Below are positions 30,250 to 38,172 of a DNA stretch of 38,172 nt, piece after piece. This DNA comes from Guillardia theta CCMP2712 (Eukaryota; Cryptophyceae; Pyrenomonadales; Geminigeraceae): contig NW_005434624.1 of NCBI RefSeq assembly GCF_000315625.1, positions 274,753 through 312,924 on the forward strand, written 5' to 3'. The notes beneath the pieces were generated by a model, which searched no databases, was not told where the DNA came from, and saw only the letters and a list, made by a program, of their open reading frames with translations. Within the stretch, counting starts at the first letter, position 1. Each line of letters opens with the position of its first letter. The position numbers and the translations under genes are program-made.

Positions 30250-33224
30250 CGAAAAAGGGGGGGGGGAGGGTTTTCGGAACTTACTCGAAGTACTGCTGTA
30301 GCAGCTGTCGCAGAATGCCTGATTCAGAGACGTCGCTGAAACGATGTAAGCTACAGCATACAAGAGAAGAAGGAGGAAGGAGGAAGGAGGAAGGAGGGGA
30401 GGGCAAGTGTTTGGAGATTCTACCGGACTTCTCCGCAATTTCCTATCGACCCCGCCATCCTCCTTTCCCTCAGCGCTGTCGAACTTTCTCCTACAGTGAC
30501 TTGCCGGGCAAGTCAGAAACCAGCAGCACCAGTGACGCAAGCATCACCTGCCCCCCGATGGGGAGATCTTGGCACTTGCACGACCTCCTCGCCCTCCGCT
30601 GCTCTCTGGCAGGCAACCAAGCCAGTCAGGCTGCGCCGAAGCAGGAAGCGCATCCTTGCGGGGTCAATTCACCTTGAACATCATGACCCATCTGCTCGCG
30701 CTCTGGCCGTCAGAGATCTTGAGCTGCATCTGCTTCCTAGTCAGCGGTGGCTGCAGCAGGAACCGCTCCTCCTCTACCTCGTCGGTGCTGTGCAGCACCC
30801 ATCCCTTCGACGATTGATACCGGATCGAGATCTGTTGACCCCCATCCCAGAGCTCCCGCACAGAGATGTTGCTTCCCAGCAGCGGAACAGTTTGCGTCCC
30901 GTGGGGGTTGGACTTGGGGATCAGCCGCAGCTCCTGCCCGTCAAGCTTGAGCTCGACGTCCTGCCACTCCCGACCGATGTAGGCGGAGCAGTGTTCCGCT
31001 GCTGACTGCTGCTGCGAGACATTCTCCTTCTCGGTCCTTCCGCTCTGAGTGCAAGAGAGTTGTCATTCATGCATGTCGAACGCTGTAATCATATCTTCTT
31101 CAACATCATCATCGTCATCAAAAATCGCCATCAATGGTATTTACCATCACAAACACCATGATTTTCATCATCGTCATCTTCGTCGTCATCTCGCAATGTG
31201 ACTCACATGATATGTCGTTGTTTGCGACGGAGGTTGAGTTTGAGCAGGGAGGGCATTCATGTGAGTTTGTTTGTAGACGGTGTCACGATAGTTGATGAAG
31301 TTGGGGTGCTCAGTGTTGACATAACTCTTCTCCATCTCAACAAGGTTGCGAGCAAACTCTGCAGCAGCCGTGGTCTTGACATTCAGGAGCGAGCGGCATT
31401 CTAGCGAGATCGTCTGCTCAGAGTGAATGAGAGGCAGCCGGGGTCAATGCTGCGGGTCGTTACGAACCTGCTTCAGCTCTGCGAACCGCGAGAGGAACTT
31501 GCAGTCAGATATGGTCTGATGGAACAGAGTGTCGATCTCATCGGAAACTTTCTGCACGCAGGTAGAGGTCGGGTCATGCAGCATGTCGATGAGCCTCTTG
31601 ATCAACGTCTGGCGCACTGACGTTACTAGCCAGCTCGGGAGAACAAGGGAGGGAGGGGGGGAGGGAGGGAGGGAGGGAGGGAGGGAGGGAAGCATGACAT
31701 CGCAACGACAACGAGAGGGTTTCCGTCGGGGGAGGAGGAGACTAGATCAGTGACAAAAATGGACAAAGAGAGCTTTGCAGGACACATAGAAACCTCGAAT
31801 GCTGAGTTGGGCACGAAGAGATCGGCGTGCAGGCCTACGGCGTTCCTGCGAGCCATCTGGATCTCCTTGTCCGACAGGTAGGATGCGTCCAGCGAAGCGA
31901 CCTCCTGCGGGAACTCGTTCCGGAAGATCTCTCGGATCCTGGCAGGGCCAAACAGCCCCTTGTAGGTGTTGCGGCGACTCTCGCCATTCATGGCCTCCCG
32001 GAACTTCTCGCAGAACTCTTGGATCGCCTTCATTACCGTGCTGCGGCACTCGAACGGCGTGCTCGGCCCTCTGACGCCATAGCGCACGAGGTCCTCCTGG
32101 GTCTCTCGGAGCATGCTCTTGATCTTCTTGCTGATCTCCGGGAGCTGGGTACGAATGTGTGCCTCCAGCACTGAGCTCAGCCTCTTGGACAGCATCGGGA
32201 TCCCCTGGGATGCAGCAGAGTCAGGGCAGCAGTCACAACGCACGAGGCGACCACCTTCTCGAACTTGGAGTTGCGGTAGACAGGATGGTTCTCAAAGAAC
32301 AGCTGCTCTGCCTTGAGGCTCTCCTGCATCGGTTTCTTGTCGTTGATGTCTTTCTGGCTCCTGTTCACCACAGGGATGTACCCCAGCCTCAGCGGATACA
32401 TCTTCCCCATGAGAATGTCTCGCGCGTCCGTCCCTTCATCCATCAGGTCCACCTTCGTCAGCACCCCCAGCGTTCGGAGACCGTCAGGATCGACCATTCT
32501 TGCTGTGTGCAGAGCGTCCGAGTTCGCAATGTCCTGGTTGGCAGCGGAGACAGCGAGGATGATGCAGTTGGGCCTGCTGATGAAGCCCATCACCATCTCT
32601 CTTATGAGCTGCCCGATGTTCGCAGGCTGGTCGGCGACAGGCACCATCGTGAGGCCGGGCAGGTCGACGAGGCTGAGGTTGGGGAAGTTCCTCCCGAAGA
32701 ACTTGAGAATGAGAGGGACTTCAGAGACCCCTTTCTGCTTGCCTGCCACCTTGTCTGTCTCTTTATCAATCACTTCCCGCACCTTCTCGAAGTCCGTGAT
32801 CCTCCCCTCCAAGTGCGAGAACTCGGCATAGTCTTGCACGTCGCAGCAGGTCAACTGGCGCAAGGCATCATCAATAGCAAAGTTTCATGGAGGGAAGGAG
32901 AAGAGTAAGTGCAACAGTGGAAGGGGAGTTCGATTAGATCGAGTTGGGCGGGCAGGATCTTACCTGAATGATCAATGGACGTCTGGTACAGATGCCGGAT
33001 CCTCGAGGCAGGAAGTCATACCCCACTATGCTCTCTAACACGCTGCTTTTCCCGCTGCTCTGGCTCCCAACCTGGTCGAAAACGTATGGCATAGGTCAGA
33101 ATCGTTGGCCCACACTGATGCAGGGCCGCACCACAGCAATCTGCGGGAGGTCGATGGGAGGAATCTTGAGAGGCGCGAAGGCCTCGTGGAGCTTGTTCAT
33201 AACAGCATGCAGATCATCCAACAT
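29838..33224 (-). CDS. Dynamin-like GTPase (DRP-2): GTPase, stalk, PH-like, GED
   Basis: Membrane-fission GTPase. Exons: 33224-33132, 33071-32964, 32854-32255, 32204-31794, 31608-31468, 31413-31207, 31044-30673, then after an unresolved linker (30672-30336) 30335-30285, 30171-30075, 30019-29944, 29896-29838 ending in TGA. The start is [16 protein letters not shown]. Motifs: [53 protein letters not shown], and the stalk end [19 protein letters not shown] module from about [12 protein letters not shown] to [10 protein letters not shown] has the length and C-terminal Trp helix of a PH-like domain. The GED follows: [31 protein letters not shown] and [16 protein letters not shown]. No proline-rich tail. 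About 740 aa plus the linker. Introns are 40-185 nt. The acceptor at 30020 is AAG, not CAG. Confidence 0.92.
30212..30249. repeat. Homopolymer G38
   Basis: Thirty-eight consecutive G (C38 on the sense strand) in the DRP-2 intron 30172-30284, next to a second G9 tract and GGA repeats. The true length may differ because such runs are hard to sequence. Confidence 0.9.
31648..31690. repeat. GGGA microsatellite
   Basis: Run of GGGA units in the DRP-2 intron 31609-31793. Confidence 0.9.
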
Positions 33225-33686
33225 CTTAGAACCATGCCAGTCAGTTTGTGTCGCGGCGTCAGCAAAGGGAAGGTTGCAATGAGCATGAACGACTAAGATC
33301 TAGAGCAATCTTGCTGTTTCTTCCTTTGCACATGTCCATCTCTTCTCTGCTTCTCCTTCTCCTCCTTCTCCTCCTCCCTCTCCTCATGTCTGCCATCCCC
33401 TGCCCCCTGCAATGCAAGTTGTGAGCACATTTTTCGGGTATTTGAATCTCTGGGGCGGGCACGGATTTACAAGCTTCTACTCGGCCCGGTTCCCGCCGCT
33501 AGCCTCGCATCCCACCTCCCAGTTGTTGTTCCTCCCGATGAGTTGCCGCCCAAGATGGGAGTACCTCAATTGATCAAAATCCCTTTTTTCTTCTCTCGGA
33601 TGTTATTCCAGCAAGACACTGGCGCTCCTCAACTTGTGCTTCGTGGTAGTTGAGAGTCGCAAACGCGTGACTTTCTAAAACCAAGT

Positions 33687-34031
33687 ATGGGAATCTCGTT
33701 CTTGGACGGTGACTCAAACAAACAACTCGGGCATGGTATAAGACAAAAAGTAATCGAGAGTCATGTAGATGTTTACATTCTTTACACCAAGGATATCTTC
33801 AGACAACTGCAAGCCAATGTCTTGAGTGGAGTCGTTCAACTTAGCAATACCGTTGAACTTCACTGGCAATTGGAATTTAAACAATGGTGGCTGCAGCTGA
33901 GAGGAAAACCAAAGACTCGTTGTCTTGCTGCATCAGAAGAAGCTCCTTTGAGATTGAATGTGGAGATACAGGATACGTGCAATGCTGTTTTGTTTCTATC
34001 TGAGATCATGCAAACTGATTGGGCCCAATAA
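33687..34031 (+). CDS. Hypothetical ORF, 114 aa
   Basis: Intronless ATG-started frame with balanced composition (MGISFLDGDSNKQLGHG at the start, LFLSEIMQTDWAQ at the end). No signal peptide, membrane segment or known motif. It lies in the lower-GC region right of DRP-2 with no strand-related neighbour. It could be a small gene, part of a spliced gene, or chance. 33225-33686 shows nothing else convincing, only a pyrimidine-rich tract near 33330-33400. Confidence 0.25.
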   Translation: MGISFLDGDSNKQLGHGIRQKVIESHVDVYILYTKDIFRQLQANVLSGVVQLSNTVELHWQLEFKQWWLQLRGKPKTRCLAASEEAPLRLNVEIQDTCNAVLFLSEIMQTDWAQ

Positions 34032-34537
34032 AGGTAGTAGCCATTTCTAAGAACCTCTGTTGTGCAAATGTAATTGAACATACCCTTTCATGATTCACAA
34101 CTGCGCTTCGCGGCCACGAGGGACTGGTAGTATGGGCCATTGACAATCAGCTTGTGAAGACAGAAACTGCCGCTAACGAGGTTGGATGGCTGATTTTCAG
34201 ATTTGCCAAGATCTAGCGTTATGGCTAGACTGGAAAAAATATCTGGACCCAAATAGTTCCTGTTAAGCCGGCTTACCAAGGCCATTTCAGCTTACAAGCT
34301 CATCCGCGCCAAAGATAGCAAATAAAACTTTTAGGTTAAATTTATGTATTCAAAATCATTTGTAATTCTCTTGCTTTGCCGCGGTTCCACATTGAGGGCC
34401 AACTCACCATGCTCAGCAAGTTTCTGGGGACGACTTCATCAACGGCTCATGTTTTCTTTCCTCTCTTCGACGTTTTCCTGAAACAAAAATGGAAATGGTG
34501 ACTTCAGTTGCCTTCTTAGGATTGCCAGTTGATAATG

Positions 34538-35570
34538 TCATTGTTGCACAGTCATAGCCTCCATTGATCGTGACAACAAGCCGTTGTGTTTCCCGTGAAG
34601 GTTGAAGATATCAATCCACTCTTCGACAAGTTGAAGAAGGCCGAGACCATGAGTCCCACCATCCACTCTTACCTGTGATATTTTTTGCAAAGGAACAAAG
34701 CAGCCAGCCATGCTATCGTTTGCACGACAGAATCCTTGGTACTGCGATTTCGTTATACCGTTTGCTGTGAGGGCAACTGCTGCTTCCCGTGGGGTAGCCA
34801 TCATTTGTCTGACCACAGGTTTCAGGCAGTTTTGAAGCTCCTTATTCGTGGCAAGTTCATTCTTTAAGAAGAACGTAAGGCTATCGTATTTCGAAGTTTT
34901 GCACTTCGGAAGTTCTGCTTTCGCGGCCCCTCGACCGCTTCCTCTCCCCCGGCAGAGTCTTCCTCATTGTAGCGGTGTAATAGATCAGCAAAATGTCCCC
35001 ATTTCACTCGAAAATTGGCCTTGTGTGATGCAAATTGCCGATCTACCTTCTTCGTGACCACATCTAGAAGGTCCGAGGCTCATCAGTGTCACCCTGGATC
35101 TTCGTCAGAATCGCTGTTTTCACTTTTGGATCTTTGATAGCATCGTAACAAGCCGGGTTTGGTTCATCGGAGTCAGGGGAAATAATCGCTTCGCGCATGG
35201 CTTCATCCACATGATCACTAAAACCTCCATGCTCCTCAGACTCTAGTAAGATTCGAAGCAACAACTCAGGAGATCTACCTGCATCCCAGGTGTTACAAAG
35301 ATTTGAATTTTACAAATGATCTCTTTTCAAACCTATGGCCTTCTCCTTGTTTATAGAGGAAGCCCTCTCGTCTTGCCAGAAACTCCCAGGTGAGTTGATT
35401 GAATTCATCATCATCCAGCCTGGCAGGGTGATGGTTTGCGACGTCTGCACGAACTTCCTTGCAAAAGGTGGGGATGACGGATTTGATATATTTGGTCCTG
35501 ATATGATTAATCAATATTTCAATGTTCAAACTATATTGGTAAATTTCAAGATCCCAATGACATGTCTCTC
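34538..35570 (-). CDS. Candidate multi-exon gene of unknown function
   Basis: Consecutive minus-strand open frames can be spliced: a segment from about 35564 (LEIYQYSLNIEILINHIRTK) to 35314 (HRFEKRSF); a 49-nt intron; 35264-35093 (LLLRILLESEEHGGF to ILTKIQ); a 29-nt intron; 35063 onward (DVVTKKVDRQFASHKANF, HFADLLHRYNEED); then a phase change near 34940; then KYDSLTFFLKNELATNKELQ to the stop at 34538 (SMEAMTVQQ). Composition is protein-like and fairly acidic, with a possible coiled coil near RILLESEEH. No family is recognised. The unresolved join near 34940 and the 29-nt intron leave open that this is a decayed gene or a transposon-derived frame. Confidence 0.4.
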
Positions 35571-36490
35571 AACCAGAGCCGTGGCAACTGGCCTCTAGGA
35601 AACATTTAAAAATCCCTGAAATAAGGATGGGTGGGGTGGGATCAGGGCAACAGGGGGGACTACCCTACCCCCTATTTGTCAAAGCACTAGCAGAGAAGGA
35701 CCCGGTGGCTTCATTCTTGTACCAAACCCAGAAACACAGTACACCATGAATTTGAATCAGGTACAAAATACCTTCGAACATTTGTATTGAATTTCTAATT
35801 CTTTTCTACTGTGTTTCCAATTTATATTTGTTTTATGATTATCCGTATCCTTCTAAAACGTTTTCGCAGCCTTAAAACATGTCGTCTGTTAAAAGTTTCG
35901 AGGGGAGTGGGGTGGTCTTGAAGGTTACCGCCCATGACAATTCAAATACCCCACCCCCTATTACTAGATGATAATGGGGGTAAAAGGGTGCTTCTGTGCG
36001 AGGGCAAGTACCCGTATATGAGCAGTCAAAAGTACCGGTCATTAAAAGCGCTAATCAGTAATCCTGGAATTTCATATACCGGTGCAGCCCCCTGAATCCC
36101 AATATGCCGCTAGCAGCTTAATACCACTTGACTTATTTGACCGTTTTGGGTATCACACTTTTTCTTCGTGACTTTTTTGACGTATTACACTTTTCCTTCG
36201 TGACTCAACTATGAACAACTGCCTTCTTATCTCTATCACTTTCCCTTATCATTCTCGTCAGGCTTTCACATGATTTCAGCAAGGGGGCGGAAAGGCATGG
36301 CGCAGCCTTGCCGCGGGAGCTTGCTCCCCCCTTGGTGACCAATGGCCGTTCTTCCCTTCTGCCGTTCTGCCGTCTGCACAGTGGTCCCGGAGCACTGCGG
36401 CACCCAACCGATGACCTGAACCGAATAAAAAGAAAACAATCATCATTGATGAAACTTGCCGTTCTGCACAGTGCTCTTTGAGCACACCGT
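35571..36490. other. Gene-free, mixed-composition interval
   Basis: No coding sequence supported. It contains several GGGTAG/CTACCC words (GACTACCCTACCCCCTATTT near 35658, ATACCCCACCCCCTATTACT near 35948) and a local repeat of CCGTTCTGC(C/A) with CACAGTG(G/C)T near 36360-36475. Confidence 0.4.
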
Positions 36491-36495
36491 GGCAG

Positions 36496-36681
36496 GTGTG
36501 GAGGGTGGAGGGTTTGATTTTGCTCCTCTTAAATATTTTTTGATTTTCCCCAATTCAACTTTCAACCCTCCACACCCTCCAAACCCTCCACACCCTCCAC
36601 ACAACCCCTTTCTCTATTACCATTTCACTCTTCAAATATATGTGGAAGGTTTGTGGAGGGTTCCTTTTATTGTGGAGGGTT
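36496..36681. repeat. Cluster of TGTGGAGGGT / ACCCTCCACA in both orientations
   Basis: GTGTGGAGGGTGGAGGG at about 36496, four tandem ACCCTCCA(C)A units at 36565-36601, and TGTGGAGGGT again near 36653 and 36671. Opposed copies can pair into hairpins of at least 10 bp. Confidence 0.85.
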
Positions 36682-36831
36682 TATGCTAGGATGCATGCCT
36701 ACTATTAATCTTTCTTCTCCATCCATTCAATCGCTGTGTGCCACATGTCACCTTATACATCATCCACTGAGTGAATGCTCTACATTTGTCCAACACCCCT
36801 ATATATATAACTATACCCTTTAAGGTATTAA

Positions 36832-36908
36832 GGCATCCTGGCCTAGTCGTCATATCCTTTTTCCTAGCCCATACAGTCCCCGGTTCGATTCCCACGATTC
36901 CCACCGAC
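36832..36908 (+). other. tRNA-like sequence (A box and B box), pseudo-tRNA or SINE head
   Basis: TGGCCTAGTCGT (36839-36850) matches the pol III A box, and GGTTCGATTCC (36882-36892) matches the B box exactly, 31 nt apart as in tRNA genes. The acceptor and T stems do not pair well, so an intact tRNA is unlikely. An A10 tract follows at 36911-36920, as in tRNA-derived SINEs. Confidence 0.45.
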
Positions 36909-37010
36909 TCAAAAAAAAAACAATGACCTCTGACCTGCCTAGGCGGGCCCGTACGCACTAATAAAAACAATTCCAAAAGGGCAGCACTTAACCAATAGGG
37001 TCGCGAGTAG

Positions 37011-37018
37011 TATAAATA
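37011..37018 (+). promoter_or_regulatory. Possible TATA box
   Basis: TATAAATA in AGTAGTATAAATAAGG, just before the first G-tract repeat. Position only; no start site is known. Confidence 0.25.
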
Positions 37019-37024
37019 AGGCCC

Positions 37025-37397
37025 GGTAGAGGCACCCCAAAAGTAGAGGGGGGGTTCCGGGGGTAGCTTCCAGGTCTGCTATGCGTTACCTCTTTTTTTT
37101 ACGTTACTAACCTCCAACGTAAACTACTTTTCAAAAAGGGGGGTCTACTTTACCCCCCCCTCTACCTATTCTATAAATGAATATACTATATATTTTATTA
37201 TTTTTTCTTATCAAAATAGTAATAATAATAATATCTTTAATAAAAAAAGAGAGAGTAAAAGATAAGCTGGTAGAGGGGGGGGGAAAGTAGAGGGGGGGTT
37301 TGTAAAAGTATTGCACAAATTTTTAAAAGTAATTATAAAACCTTAGAGCTGAAAGACTTATGCCAAAGGGGGGGTCTACTTTACCCCCCCCTCTACC
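37025..37397. repeat. Four G/C-tract repeats around a TCTACTTT core, both orientations
   Basis: Copies: 37025-37056 (GGTAGAGG, CACCCC, AAAAGTAGAG7), 37138-37166 (G6 TCTACTTTA C8 TCTACC), 37269-37301 (GGTAGA G9 AAAGTAGA G7) and 37368-37397 (G7 TCTACTTTA C8 TCTACC). Copies 2 and 4 match each other; copies 1 and 3 are in inverse orientation. The first tract is G in copies 2 and 4 where the inverse of copy 3 has C. They mark the start of the AT-rich element and could be promoters, hairpins or terminal repeats. Confidence 0.85.
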
Positions 37398-37429
37398 AGC
37401 CTATCGTTTCTATTATTCTTTTGGTTAAG

Positions 37430-37455
37430 CTTTTGCTTGCGTAGCAAGATAAAAG
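37430..37455 (+). promoter_or_regulatory. Small hairpin upstream of the first AT-rich ORF
   Basis: CTTTTGCTTGC, GTA loop, GCAAG, ATAAAAG: a 5-bp CTTGC/GCAAG stem with a further CTTTT/AAAAG pairing after a bulge. It ends 31 nt before the ATG at 37487. Function unknown. Confidence 0.3.
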
Positions 37456-37486
37456 GTTATTATTCTTTTTCTCTCCAAAAATCAAA

Positions 37487-37726
37487 ATGAATAAAGATAT
37501 CTATATGAAACAATACAGAAAATATAAACGTGATTATATTAACTATATACAGGACATTCTTCTTAAAATACTACGCGATGATAAAGCATTATCCACGCTC
37601 TTAAATGCTAATCTTATTACTCAAGATGATATAGAATACCTTAAAACGCATAAAGAAACCGCTAGAGCTTTAAAACAAACTTCTGGAATATTGATAATAC
37701 ATAACCCTGTCAAACTTATATTTTAA
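37487..37726 (+). CDS. Small AT-rich ORF, 79 aa, virus-like element
   Basis: MNKDIYMKQYRKYKRDYINY start, rich in Lys, Tyr, Ile and Asn, helix-prone, ending in NPVKLIF. Intronless, with codon use far more AT-rich than the left part of the window. It is followed after 22 nt by the next ORF on the same strand. No family is recognised. The density and composition suggest a viral or other mobile element gene. Confidence 0.6.
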   Translation: MNKDIYMKQYRKYKRDYINYIQDILLKILRDDKALSTLLNANLITQDDIEYLKTHKETARALKQTSGILIIHNPVKLIF

Positions 37727-37748
37727 TATTTTAATTAATAAAATAGAC

Positions 37749-38172
37749 ATGGCATGTAATAATAATAATCATCAACCATATCAATACATAGGCAATAACA
37801 ATCAAACCACATTGCAGCCTGAATTAGATGCCATTAATGCTGATATTACTGTTTTATATGGGAATGTAAATGTGCTCAATGATGAGGTCACACTCCTATT
37901 TCAACAAACAAACGCTCTTGAAATTAAAACCATTGAAACTAGCAATAACTTGATTGAAACTAATGATTTGCTAATAGAAACTAGTAATTACTTGATAGAA
38001 ACAAACGATATCTTATTTAATACATCAAATGATGTTCTTGATTTACAGACACTTATAAAATTTAAACCAGACACTAATGAAACTGTAATTACAAACAATG
38101 ATAGAAATATATTATATGTCAAATATCAGACTAACCCTATAAATATATCATTAAATTCACACTTGAAAATGG
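37749..38172 (+). CDS. Heptad-repeat, fibre-like protein, open at the right edge
   Basis: ATG at 37749; 141 codons without a stop up to the window end. An Asn/Gln-rich head (MACNNNNHQPYQYIGNNNQ) is followed by a long helix region with 7-residue periodicity: IETSNNL, IETNDLL, IETSNYL, IETNDIL, FNTSNDV. A hydrophobic residue leads each heptad and Thr-Ser/Asn fills the middle, as in trimeric coiled-coil shafts of viral or phage fibres. A beta-like part follows (KPDTNETVITNNDRNILYV). The fibre role is inferred from the repeats; no homologue is named. It is same-strand and tightly spaced with the 79-aa ORF. Confidence 0.6.
   Translation, partial: MACNNNNHQPYQYIGNNNQTTLQPELDAINADITVLYGNVNVLNDEVTLLFQQTNALEIKTIETSNNLIETNDLLIETSNYLIETNDILFNTSNDVLDLQTLIKFKPDTNETVITNNDRNILYVKYQTNPINISLNSHLKM

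Overview
This window looks like nuclear DNA of a protist. The genes are interrupted by many short GT-AG introns, most of them about 40 to 75 nt. The protein families are eukaryotic: dynamins with GED, a ubiquitin-specific protease, a CMGC-type kinase, RWP-RK-like proteins and a PARP-like fragment. There are many microsatellites and patches of very high GC. A cryptophyte such as Guillardia theta would fit, but this is inference and the sequence does not prove it. No rRNA gene, intact tRNA gene, CRISPR array or prokaryotic operon was seen.

Layout, left to right. 1-3.5 kb: the minus-strand gene of a dynamin-related protein (DRP-1), 13 exons visible, running off the left edge. 3.5-5.2 kb: no gene; a hexanucleotide repeat and a GC-rich island. 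5.2-6.1 kb: a complete seven-exon minus-strand gene for a small membrane-anchored FAS1 protein. 6.6-11.6 kb: a minus-strand USP-type deubiquitinase, rebuilt as 17 phase-consistent exons, with a possible membrane-anchor exon upstream (11.8-12.15 kb) and unresolved exon-like sequence up to 13.5 kb. 14.3-16.4 kb: a plus-strand CMGC-like kinase with an N-terminal membrane segment and altered catalytic motifs.

15.6-22.1 kb: a large imperfect inverted duplication. Two arms of about 2.8 kb flank a very GC-rich spacer of about 0.9 kb, with a 100-N gap in the right arm. Each arm carries two small RWP-RK-like genes and the 3' end of the kinase. 22.1-24.6 kb: mostly no recognisable gene, except one small minus-strand gene of unknown function. 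24.6-29.1 kb: two nearly identical tandem units of about 1.9 kb, each with the same NADAR-domain protein, then a truncated third unit that joins directly to a broken PARP/ADP-ribosyltransferase-like sequence and a 3 x 35 bp minisatellite. 29.8-33.2 kb: a second dynamin (DRP-2) in the classical order GTPase, stalk, PH-like, GED.

33.2-37.0 kb: lower GC, one unknown multi-exon minus-strand candidate gene, a cluster of CCCTCCACA repeats and a tRNA-like A box/B box sequence. From about 37.0 kb to the right edge the DNA becomes AT-rich and compact. It has G/C-tract repeats in both orientations and two closely spaced intronless ORFs, the second a heptad-repeat, fibre-like protein open at the window edge. 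This looks like the edge of an integrated virus-like or other mobile element.

The genes do not form one pathway. The closest functional link is NADAR (removal or hydrolysis of ADP-ribose-type groups) beside a PARP-like fragment (ADP-ribose transfer). The other theme is membrane remodelling by two dynamins. Exon coordinates come from manual splicing: each exon was checked for GT-AG borders, reading phase and family similarity, and none has transcript support.
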